Of a stretch of 64,000 bases of DNA, positions 24,928 through 32,754 are shown piece after piece. The position numbers and the translations under genes are program-made. Source of the DNA: JAIPEI01 sp964443135 (lineage in GTDB: Bacteria > Desulfobacterota > DSM-4660 > Desulfatiglandales > HGW-15); contig CAYUBQ010000005.1 of the NCBI GenBank assembly GCA_964443135.1, forward strand, positions 44,169 to 108,168, in the 5' to 3' direction. The notes under the pieces are model-generated. The model ran no database searches, was not told where the DNA came from, and was given only the letters and a program-made list of their open reading frames with translations. Positions within the stretch are counted from its first letter, which is position 1. Each line of letters opens with the position of its first letter.

Positions 24928-25814
24928 CTACCGGTCGAGCTCCCGGCGCACGGCACGGCCCAGCTTTTCGATCGTGTAGGGCTTTTTCAGATAGGTCTCC
25001 GCGCCGAGCCTCCGGGCCTCCCGAACGCGGTCGGTCTCGGCGTAGCCGCTCGCAATGATCGCCCTCTGACCGGGGCGGACGTCGAGAATGCGGACGTAGG
25101 TCTCGAGGCCGTCCATGCCCGGATCCATGACCATGACCAGTACCACGAGATCGGCGGTGTTCTCCGCCAGGTAGGCCACGGCCGCCTCTCCGCTCTCCAT
25201 GGATACGGCCCGGTACCCGAGACGGTTCAGGATGCCCGCGGCAATGGTCCGCTGCTCGGCGATGTCGTCCACCCCCAGAACCGTCTCACCCCTGCCCGGT
25301 TGCGGGTCGCCTTCGGGCCTAGGGGATGCGGAGGGACGGGCGTCCTCTCTCACGGTCGGAAGATAGAGCGTGAAGGTCGTTCCCGGGTCCGGTCCGCTGG
25401 AGACCTCCACGAACCCGCCGTGGTCCTTCACGATGCCCCAGACCACAGGGAGACCCAGTCCCGTGCCGCACGCTTCAGGGCCTTTTTTGTGTAGAACGGC
25501 TCGAAGATCCGCTCCAAGTCCTCGGGTCCCAGGCTCCGCCCCTCGTCGGAGACCTGGAGAACGGGGTAGGATCCGGCTTTCACCCGCTCGTATCCTTCGA
25601 GGTCCAGATCCAGTGTGCAGTTCAGGGTCGAGGTCCGGAGGGTCCCGCCCTCGGGCATAGCCAGGAACCCGTTGAGAATCAGGCTGCGGAGCGCCCTCAC
25701 GAGATGCTCCGGCGAGGCCGGTGTGAGGGCCGGGTCTTGCTCGAGGACCAGCGCAACACGGACGCCGGGGTGACGGGCGGCCAGCTCCTTGTGATCGGCG
25801 CTGTCCAGGGTCAT
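24928..25814 (-). pseudogene. Hybrid histidine kinase (HATPase + receiver), frameshifted and lacking the phospho-acceptor Asp
   Basis: On the minus strand the first frame (from 25814) gives the HATPase_c N-box region (LILNGFLAMPEGGTL) and G1-like DEGRSLGPEDLERIFEPFY, ending at 25428. The rest (GTGLGLPVVWGIVKDHGG, then a receiver domain) continues in the -1 frame down to 24928. The switch falls at ACA AAA AAG, a six-A run that is also an A_AAA_AAG slippery heptamer. In the receiver, the strand that should contain the acceptor Asp reads VVLVMVMDPGMDG where relatives read VVLDMIMDPG. The sensor and DHp regions upstream are not recognisable. Two independent lesions plus truncation favour a decaying gene. 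Confidence 0.7.
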
Positions 25815-26264
25815 GCGATGCCCAGGACGGTTCGAGCCAGCCGATTCTCGTCCGGGATGGATGAAGCGGAGTGTCCGATCTCCTGGATCAGGAGCGCGTT
25901 GCTCGCCCGGGTCTCCATTTCGTTCAGCTCCCCGCGGGCGACCTTGCCCTGGGACCGGGGAGTTCGGGCCAGCTCTCGCTTTTCCACACGCTCCGCCTGC
26001 AGGGTTGTCAGCGCGCGAAGATGAAGAAGTTCCGGAGGTACAACAGAGACTTCAGGAAAGGGCGTTGCTCGCCTCTCGACGCCACTGGGAACGGCGGAAA
26101 AGGTCCCGCTGGAGAGCGATCGGGGAGCGGGGGATTGTGATGACGCAGCAGTATCACAAAACGGGCTCGGCAAGTCAAGCCGTCCTCCGCCTTTACTCCT
26201 GCCGGGTCGTGGTTATAGTATCGAGGTATCCCAGACTGGATTGCGTCGTAGAACGCCCGAGTCT
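25815..26264. other. Non-coding stretch between the broken kinase and repeat copy C
   Basis: Minus-strand frames here give only poorly protein-like sequence (for example ELNEMETRASNALLIQEIGH). It may be the eroded N-terminal part of the kinase. An extra partial copy of the repeat end (TTGCGTCGTAGAACGCCCGA, 26241-26260) lies just before copy C. Confidence 0.4.
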
Positions 26265-26365
26265 TGATGAAGTCGTAGAAAGCCAAAACCTCGAGATCTG
26301 CCCTGGGAATATCAAGAGGTGATCGCGTTTCCAGCAGGGCTGGGCGGTCTTTTCGAGGCCGTCGA
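26265..26365 (+). repeat. Dispersed 103-bp inverted-terminus repeat, copy C
   Basis: It starts TGATGAAGTCGTAGAAAGCC, contains CCTCGAGATCTGCCCTGGGA and ends near GGCCGTCGA. It lies 52 bp upstream of the hsp20 start, oriented with the gene. It is more diverged at its right end than copies E and F. Confidence 0.8.
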
Positions 26366-26417
26366 TACGAAACCTGGTGAGGTCGGCTGGTCGAGAGGCC
26401 GGCGCGGGGAGCGTCGC

Positions 26418-26867
26418 ATGTACACGGTAAAGGTCAGGTTGGCGAGGGACATCGAGGGGCTCTACGAGAGGATGAACCGGATGATGGACGAGGTGTTGAA
26501 CCTGAACCGTCCCGTGCTGTCCCAGTCCGGTGTCGGTTGGATTCCGGAGGCCGATGTCATCGAGACGGAGGATTATCTGGATGTCCGGCTGAATCTTGCC
26601 GGAGTCTCCAAGGAGGATGTCGAGGTGGCGTTCGACGAAACCTACCTGCGTGTCGAGGGGAGACGGGCGCTCGATGCCCCCGCGGGATCGTGTACCCGCT
26701 ACCACCGGCTGGAGATGGGCTCGGGCCGTTTCGAGCGGATCTTTCGCGTACCCGTTCACATCGATCCGGATCACATCGAGGCGACGCTGGTCGATGGAAT
26801 TCTGACGGTTCGGATGTCCAAACCGGGCCGGGCGTCGAAGAGCCGCATCGTAACGGTCACGGATTGA
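26418..26867 (+). CDS. Small heat-shock protein, Hsp20/alpha-crystallin family
   Basis: 149 aa. The alpha-crystallin domain spans about residues 40-140, with IPEADVIETEDYLDVRLNLA, GVSKEDVEVAF, EMGSGRFERIFRVP (the RxFxLP-like strand) and DGILTVRMSKP (the G-x-L motif). It is an ATP-independent holdase that keeps unfolding proteins soluble. It is followed after 20 nt by lon, so holdase and protease are expressed together. No CIRCE element or sigma-32 promoter could be recognised; repeat copy C occupies the upstream region. Confidence 0.92.
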   Translation: MYTVKVRLARDIEGLYERMNRMMDEVLNLNRPVLSQSGVGWIPEADVIETEDYLDVRLNLAGVSKEDVEVAFDETYLRVEGRRALDAPAGSCTRYHRLEMGSGRFERIFRVPVHIDPDHIEATLVDGILTVRMSKPGRASKSRIVTVTD

Positions 26868-26887
26868 TGTGCAGGGAGTGTGAGGCA

Positions 26888-29227
26888 ATGAAAATCAAGG
26901 AAAACGGGCTGCCGGACGTCCTTCCGGTTCTTCCGGTACAGGAGTCGGTTCTCTTTCCGCGAATGATCGTTCCGCTGATGATCCGCGACGAGACCTCTGT
27001 TCAGCTGGTGGACGAGGCCCTCCAGACCGACAAGCTGATCGCGGTTTCGCTGATCCAGGAAGCCGAGGACATCGAGCAGGGCGGGGAGAGCGTCTGCGAC
27101 GTTGGGACTGCCGGTCAGATCGTCAAGCTGAACAAGGGAGAGGAAGGCACCATGGTGGCGGTCCAGGGGCTCGCCAGGATCGGCATCGGGGAGGCCGTCG
27201 CCACCGAGCCGTACCTCAAGGCCAGGGTGTGGGAGCTTCAGGAGGAGGTGCAGAAGGAGCAGGAGCTGGATGCCATGACGGCGAACGCCCAGGGCCTGTT
27301 CAAGCTCATCGTGGACCTGTCCCCCTATCTTCCACAGGAGCTCGCCCAGGCGGCCAGAAACGTGAAGGAGCCGGGCCCCCTCGCCGACCTGATCGTATCC
27401 ACCCTCAACCTGGACCGGTACAAGAAGCAGGAGATCCTGGAAGCCCTCGACGTCAAGGAGCGGATGTCCCTGCTGACCGTGTATCTGAACGAGGAGCTGG
27501 AGCTCCAGAAGATGGGGCAGAAGATCCAGGACAAGGTCAAGGAGGGGATGGAGAAGAACCAGCACGAGTACTTTCTGCGCGAGCAGCTCAAGGCCATCCA
27601 GGACGAGCTCGGCATGGAGGAGGAAGAGCCCTCGGAGATCGCCGAGCTGCGGGAGCGGATCGACGAGAAGCCGCTCCCCGAGGAGGTGCGTGACGCGGCG
27701 GAGAAGGAGCTGGAGCGCCTTTCCAGAATGCACGCGTTTTCCTCGGAGTACACCGTTTCCAGGACCTACCTGGACTGGATCCTGGACCTGCCCTGGGAGG
27801 AGGGGACCGAGGACACCCTCGATCTCGAAAAAGCCGGAGAGGTCCTGGAGAAGCATCACTACAACCTCGAGAAGGTCAAGCGCCGGGTCCTGGAGTATCT
27901 GGCGGTCCGCAAGCTCAATCCCGAGCACAAGGGATCCATTCTCTGTCTGGCGGGCCCGCCCGGTACCGGCAAGACGAGCCTGGGCCGGTCCATTGCAGAG
28001 GCCATGGGGCGCCATTTCGTACGCATGTCCCTGGGAGGCGTCCGGGACGAGGCGGAGATTCGAGGGCACCGGCGCACTTACGTGGGCTCCCTCCCGGGCC
28101 GCATCATCCAGGGAATCAAGCGGGCGGGCTCCAACAATCCGGTCTTCATGCTCGACGAGATCGACAAGGTGGGAGCGGACTTTCGGGGGGACCCCTCCTC
28201 GGCCCTCCTCGAGGTGCTGGACCCGGAGCAGAACGTGGCGTTTTCGGATCACTACCTGGAGCTCGATTTCGACCTCTCCAGGGTGATGTTCATCACCACG
28301 GCCAACCAGTTGGATCCCGTCCCGCCGCCCCTGCGGGATCGCATGGAGGTGCTGGAGCTGTCCGGCTACACGGAGGACGAGAAGGTGCGCATCGCCGAGC
28401 GGTTCCTGATTCCCCGACAGATCAAGGCCCACGGCCTCAAAAGGAGGCAGCTTGCTTTCCGGAGGCCCGCCCTTCGCAAGATCATCCGCGAGTACACGCG
28501 GGAGGCCGGGCTTCGCAACCTGGAGCGGGAGATCGGATCGGTTTGCCGGGGCGTTGCGCGCAAGGTCGCGGAAGGTCACGACAGGAAGTACGTCATTACA
28601 CCGGACGACCTGAAGGAGTACCTGGGAAATCCCCGGTACACCCGGGACGTGGTGGAGCGAACCTCCATCCCGGGGGTGGTGACGGGCCTGGCCTGGACCC
28701 CCACGGGCGGGGACATCCTGTTCATCGAGGCGACCAAGATGCCGGGCAAGACCCACCTCGTGCTCACCGGCCAGCTCGGAGAGGTGATGAAGGAGTCGGC
28801 CCAGGCGGCGCTGAGCTACCTCCGGGCGAACGCACGGGACCTCGGTCTGCCGGAGGACTTTTACAAGGACGTCGATCTGCACATTCACGTCCCGGCCGGG
28901 GCCATCCCCAAGGACGGCCCGTCCGCCGGCGTGACCATGCTCACCGCGCTGGCTTCACTCCTCACCGGGAAGGCCGTCCGCTCCAAGACCGCCATGACCG
29001 GCGAGATCACGCTCCGCGGTTCGGTCCTCCCCGTGGGAGGAATCAAGGAGAAGGTTCTTGCCGCCAGCCGAAGCGGCATTCGTCACGTGATCCTGCCCAA
29101 GGAAAACCGGAACGACTTGGAGGACCTGCCGGAAAAGGTCAAGAAGCAGATTTCATTCCACGAGGTGAGCCGCATGGGGGAGGTTCTGAACCTGGCCCTG
29201 GACGGGAAAGGCAAAGGGGAACGGTAG
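26888..29227 (+). CDS. lon: ATP-dependent Lon protease
   Basis: 779 aa. The N-terminal LAN substrate domain begins VLPVLPVQESVLFPRMIVPL. The AAA+ module has Walker A GPPGTGKTSLG and Walker B VFMLDEIDKVG. The protease domain has the catalytic Ser in PKDGPSAGVT (about residue 680) and Lys in VGGIKEKVLAA (about residue 722). It degrades misfolded and regulatory proteins in the cytoplasm. An alternative ATG 21 nt upstream overlaps the hsp20 stop (TGATG), which would couple translation; the chosen start matches the family N-terminus better. Confidence 0.97.
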   Translation: MKIKENGLPDVLPVLPVQESVLFPRMIVPLMIRDETSVQLVDEALQTDKLIAVSLIQEAEDIEQGGESVCDVGTAGQIVKLNKGEEGTMVAVQGLARIGIGEAVATEPYLKARVWELQEEVQKEQELDAMTANAQGLFKLIVDLSPYLPQELAQAARNVKEPGPLADLIVSTLNLDRYKKQEILEALDVKERMSLLTVYLNEELELQKMGQKIQDKVKEGMEKNQHEYFLREQLKAIQDELGMEEEEPSEIAELRERIDEKPLPEEVRDAAEKELERLSRMHAFSSEYTVSRTYLDWILDLPWEEGTEDTLDLEKAGEVLEKHHYNLEKVKRRVLEYLAVRKLNPEHKGSILCLAGPPGTGKTSLGRSIAEAMGRHFVRMSLGGVRDEAEIRGHRRTYVGSLPGRIIQGIKRAGSNNPVFMLDEIDKVGADFRGDPSSALLEVLDPEQNVAFSDHYLELDFDLSRVMFITTANQLDPVPPPLRDRMEVLELSGYTEDEKVRIAERFLIPRQIKAHGLKRRQLAFRRPALRKIIREYTREAGLRNLEREIGSVCRGVARKVAEGHDRKYVITPDDLKEYLGNPRYTRDVVERTSIPGVVTGLAWTPTGGDILFIEATKMPGKTHLVLTGQLGEVMKESAQAALSYLRANARDLGLPEDFYKDVDLHIHVPAGAIPKDGPSAGVTMLTALASLLTGKAVRSKTAMTGEITLRGSVLPVGGIKEKVLAASRSGIRHVILPKENRNDLEDLPEKVKKQISFHEVSRMGEVLNLALDGKGKGER

Positions 29228-29252
29228 ATCCGAAGACGAAGGAGAGGCGCCC

Positions 29253-29669
29253 ATGAAAAGCTACAGAAAGGAACTCTGGTTTCACGTGCCCACGAGGCGG
29301 GCGTTGATCAACATCACCCCGCAGGTGGAGGACTGTCTGGAGGAGAGCGGCATTCGCGAGGGCCTGCTCCTCTGCAACGCCATGCACATCACCGCCTCGG
29401 TGTTCATCAACGATGACGAGGCCGGGCTGCACCAGGACTACGAAGAGTGGCTGGAGCGGCTGGCGCCGCACGAACCTGTCGCTTCCTACAGGCACAACGT
29501 GGGCGAGGACAACGCCGATGCGCACATGAAACGCCAGATCATGGGCCGTGAGGTGGTGGTGGCCGTCACGGACGGCCGGCTGGACTTCGGTACGTGGGAA
29601 CGGATCTTCTACGGCGAGTTCGACGGGAGAAGAAAAAAGCGGGTCCTGGTGAAGATCATCGGGGAGTGA
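29253..29669 (+). CDS. YjbQ/UPF0047 family protein (secondary thiamine-phosphate synthase-like)
   Basis: 138 aa, full family length. Conserved segments are the ITPQVEDCLEESGIREGLLL start, NAMHITASVFINDDE, a His/Asp-rich centre (NVGEDNADAHMKRQIMG) and a terminal GTWERIFYGEFDG. Members have weak thiamine-phosphate synthase activity in vitro and an unclear true role. It lies 25 nt after lon, third gene of the hsp20-lon transcript, and ends 3 nt from a convergent gene. Confidence 0.9.
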   Translation: MKSYRKELWFHVPTRRALINITPQVEDCLEESGIREGLLLCNAMHITASVFINDDEAGLHQDYEEWLERLAPHEPVASYRHNVGEDNADAHMKRQIMGREVVVAVTDGRLDFGTWERIFYGEFDGRRKKRVLVKIIGE

Positions 29670-29672
29670 GCG

Positions 29673-30788
29673 TCACGGACTCAGCTCGAGGTTCTGACCC
29701 ACCCGGATCAAGGAGCCCCGAATGCCGTTGATCTCCCGGATGGTGTGGACGGGCACCCCGCAGCGGCGCGAAATGCCGATGAGCGTGTCCCCGCGCTGCA
29801 CCACGTAGCGGTCCCCGGTGATCGCACCTCCGGTGCTGACCGCGTAGGTCCTGCTCAAGGTCTCCAGCACCCGGGTCAGCCTGGCCCCGTATCTTTCGGG
29901 GACGCGGACGGCGTAGCGGCCGGAGGGCATGTTGTATCCGAGGATGTGTGGATTGAGCTCCTTGATCGTTTTGAAGTCCGTGCCCAGCGCCACGGCCACG
30001 TCCACAATGGGCACGGGGGCCGGCAAATGCACCTCGACGCGGTCGCTGCGGACCGGACGGTACACCCGGTCATCCGGGATTCGATAGCCGTACCGTAGGG
30101 GGTTCTCGAGAACCAGCTTGATGGCGGCGATGCGGAAGATGTACCGTTCGGTCTCGAGAGGCAGGTTCAACTGGTAGAAGTCGACCGCCCGCTGCCGTTT
30201 CATCTCCTTTTTCAGCCGGGTATCGCCGCAGTTGTAAGCGGCCATGGCCAGGGACCATTTCCCGAACATCCCGTACAAGTGCTCGAGGTAACGAAGGGCC
30301 GCGGAGGTGGACCGCTCGAAGTCGCGGCGCTCGTCGAGGCTTCGGTCCTTGCGAAGCCCGTTGTGACGAGCCGTGCGCGGCATGAACTGCCATGGGCCCA
30401 TCGCTCCCTTGTGGGAGCGGATGTGGGTGATGAGCGAGCTTTCCGCCACGGCCAGGTACTTCAAGTCATCGGGCATGCCTTCTGCAGCCAGCCGCTTCTC
30501 GATGTGAGGAAAGTAACGCCCCGCCCGTTTCAGCCACATGAACACCTGGGCCCGGTCCCAGGCCGAGATGGTGAGCTCCCGGTCGAGCATCTCCCGCACG
30601 TGACGCCGGTCCAGAGGAACCGGTTCGCCGCACAGAGAAAGGACGTCGGGAAACGGCACCTCCTCGTAGACGGTCGCGGCCGGACGCTGATCAGCGGACG
30701 CGGGAGTCGGCGGAAAGAGGAGGAGCCCGACCATCAGGACAGGCAGGCTCATCGACCCGGGCAAGAGACGCAAAACGCTTGGTATCAT
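29673..30788 (-). CDS. MltD-like membrane-bound lytic murein transglycosylase with C-terminal LysM
   Basis: 371 aa. The N-terminal signal peptide (SLPVLMVGLLLFPPTPASA) is followed by an SLT domain: the catalytic Glu in LAVAESSLITHIRSHKGA, then GPWQFMPRTARHNGL and MAAYNCGDTRL. A C-terminal LysM (VVQRGDTLIGISRRCGVP ... IRVGQNLEL) binds peptidoglycan; a degenerate second LysM-like stretch precedes it. It cleaves MurNAc-GlcNAc bonds to give anhydro-muropeptides. AGGAG precedes the chosen ATG; the frame is open further upstream without a signal peptide. There is no lipobox Cys, so it is probably periplasmic rather than a lipoprotein. Confidence 0.88.
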   Translation of the reverse strand: MIPSVLRLLPGSMSLPVLMVGLLLFPPTPASADQRPAATVYEEVPFPDVLSLCGEPVPLDRRHVREMLDRELTISAWDRAQVFMWLKRAGRYFPHIEKRLAAEGMPDDLKYLAVAESSLITHIRSHKGAMGPWQFMPRTARHNGLRKDRSLDERRDFERSTSAALRYLEHLYGMFGKWSLAMAAYNCGDTRLKKEMKRQRAVDFYQLNLPLETERYIFRIAAIKLVLENPLRYGYRIPDDRVYRPVRSDRVEVHLPAPVPIVDVAVALGTDFKTIKELNPHILGYNMPSGRYAVRVPERYGARLTRVLETLSRTYAVSTGGAITGDRYVVQRGDTLIGISRRCGVPVHTIREINGIRGSLIRVGQNLELSP

Positions 30789-31034
30789 AAAACAACAGCT
30801 CCTGTTGGGATCGTTTTCGGCGGATTGGCGCCCTGGCTTTCCTCGGCCCCGCCCGGATCGAGGGTGACCCATCCTCCCGATCCTAAGTGAAACCGGGGCC
30901 GGCTTCAAGATCAATTCCCCCTTCTCGAGCCGCGGCGGGTCCGTTCGTACGGGAATCCCGGTCGGGTGGGTTTCGCGGTCCGTGCGCGGACCCGCCATGG
31001 ATCAGAACCCGTCCGGAGTCACACGAGACGGATC

Positions 31035-32522
31035 TTACTGGTAGGATCGGGGATTGAGACCCATTTTTCGGATCTTGTAGTGGAGCAGCTGCCGGGAGAT
31101 CCCGAGCCTTCTGGCGGACTCCGAGACCCGGCCTCCGGTCTCTTCCAGGGTTCGGCAGATCAACTCCCGTTCCTGCCGGGTACGATACTCGGTGAGGCTG
31201 ACCGGCGAATCGGGTTCACTCTCCTTCGCCGGGTCCGCAGAGGCCCCCGATGCGGCCGGGGCGGCTCCCTCGTCCTCCGTCGCCGGGTCCCTCGAAACGC
31301 AGGACATGTGGTTCCACTCCAGGTGGCGGACGCGAATCGCCTCGTGATGCCCGATCTCGTTCATGGCCCCTTCGATCACGTGCTCGAGCTCCCGTGCGTT
31401 GCCCGGCCACTCATAGGTCTGGAAGAGGTCCATGACGTTCTTGGAAACCGCCTGGACCTCCGTGCCCAGCTCCCGGTTGCACTTGGAGATGAAGTGGAGG
31501 ACCAGGGCCTCGAGATCCATTTTGCGGTTGCGGAGGGGGGGAAGCCGCAGGACCACCACGCCGAGGCGGTAGAAGAGGTCCTTTCGGAGCGTTCCCTCCT
31601 CGATGGATTCGCGGGGGTCCTGGCAGAGGGAGCTGATCACCTTGACGTTCACGTCGATCTCGCGGGAGGAACCCAGGCGCCTCACCTTTCGCTCCTGAAG
31701 CACACGGAGCAGCTTGGCCTGGAGACCCAGTGGCATGGAGTCCAGCTCGTCCAAGAACAGCGTCCCTTCCCGGGCCTCCTCGAAGAGGCCGGGCTTGTCC
31801 ACGGCCTCGGTGAACGCCCCGCGCACCGTGCCGAAGAGGAGGCTCTCCTGAAGGGTGTCGGGGAGGGCGGCGCAGTTCACGGCCACGAACGGATGCTCCC
31901 TCCGCGAGCTGAAGTTGTGAATCCCCTGGGCGAAAAGCTCCTTTCCGGTACCCGTCTCGCCGGAGATCATGACGGGGGAGTTGGAGTTCGCCGCCGCCCG
32001 GGCCCGTTCCACGCAGCGCAGGAACCCCGGATCCGCGCCGATCAGGTCGGCGAAGATGTACCTCGTGCCGTTGTTGAACTGGCGTTCTTCCTCCCGCACC
32101 AACGCGGCCGAGGTGGAAATCTCCTTCTGCAGGATCTCCTGGTCTCTCACGAAGCAGATGGCCCCTTCGAGACGCTCGCCCGCCTTCAGAGGATAAACGC
32201 TGTGAATGGCGTTGCAGAGCTTTCCGTGCGGCGGCCGGTAGTAGAAGACCTGGTTGAGGATGGGCTGCCCGCTCTGGAGGCAGCGCATGATCATGCTGTT
32301 TTCTTCGTTCAGGTTGTAGAGATCGGTGACCCGCTTTCCCACGGATTCCGACGGGGGCAGGTGGTCGATGCTCGCCTGGGCGCGGTTGCTGAACACCACC
32401 GTCCCGGTTCGATCCGTGATGATCACCCCTTCCGGAAAGTCGGAGAACACCTCCAGAAAGTCCACCCTGGAGAGGTCCATGCCCCACGGGGCGCAGGTCC
32501 CGGTTTCGTCCGCCATGGCCAT
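31035..32522 (-). CDS. PAS-domain sigma54-type (AAA+/Fis) transcriptional regulator, RocR-like, with altered GAFTGA motif
   Basis: 495 aa. A PAS domain lies at about residues 20-130 (FPEGVIITDRTGTVVFSN). The AAA+ domain has Walker A GETGTGKELFA and Walker B GTLFLDELDSM, followed by a Fis-type HTH (SESARRLGISRQLLHYKIRK) at the C-terminus. The loop that should read GAFTGA, which contacts sigma54, reads GAFTEA here (FGTVRGAFTEAVDKPGLFEE), otherwise as in the RocR/ArgR-activator group. The signal is probably a small molecule sensed by PAS. GGAGGG precedes the start. No obvious target promoter was found nearby. Confidence 0.87.
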   Translation of the reverse strand: MAMADETGTCAPWGMDLSRVDFLEVFSDFPEGVIITDRTGTVVFSNRAQASIDHLPPSESVGKRVTDLYNLNEENSMIMRCLQSGQPILNQVFYYRPPHGKLCNAIHSVYPLKAGERLEGAICFVRDQEILQKEISTSAALVREEERQFNNGTRYIFADLIGADPGFLRCVERARAAANSNSPVMISGETGTGKELFAQGIHNFSSRREHPFVAVNCAALPDTLQESLLFGTVRGAFTEAVDKPGLFEEAREGTLFLDELDSMPLGLQAKLLRVLQERKVRRLGSSREIDVNVKVISSLCQDPRESIEEGTLRKDLFYRLGVVVLRLPPLRNRKMDLEALVLHFISKCNRELGTEVQAVSKNVMDLFQTYEWPGNARELEHVIEGAMNEIGHHEAIRVRHLEWNHMSCVSRDPATEDEGAAPAASGASADPAKESEPDSPVSLTEYRTRQERELICRTLEETGGRVSESARRLGISRQLLHYKIRKMGLNPRSYQ

Positions 32523-32754
32523 GCCGTCTTTCCCTCCACACCACGAAAAAAGCCCACCCGGGAATCATGACGACGCCGTATCCCCTGTGCGGGCCTTTCC
32601 TCTGACCGCCCCGACAACTGCCCTCCGGAAGACGGGGCCGTCCGGAGGGGTTCCTCAAGGAAATCGCGACATCGATTCTGCGCCCGTTCCGAATGCATGT
32701 CAAGCAATTCCCGGGCCAGAACTGCGGGGCGCACCGCCCCGGATCGGACCCCGG

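Noticed and set aside
32726..32742. CGGGGCG/CGCCCCG hairpin downstream of ilvD as a terminator
   Set aside because: No T-tract on the relevant strand and a 3-nt loop; too weak to call.
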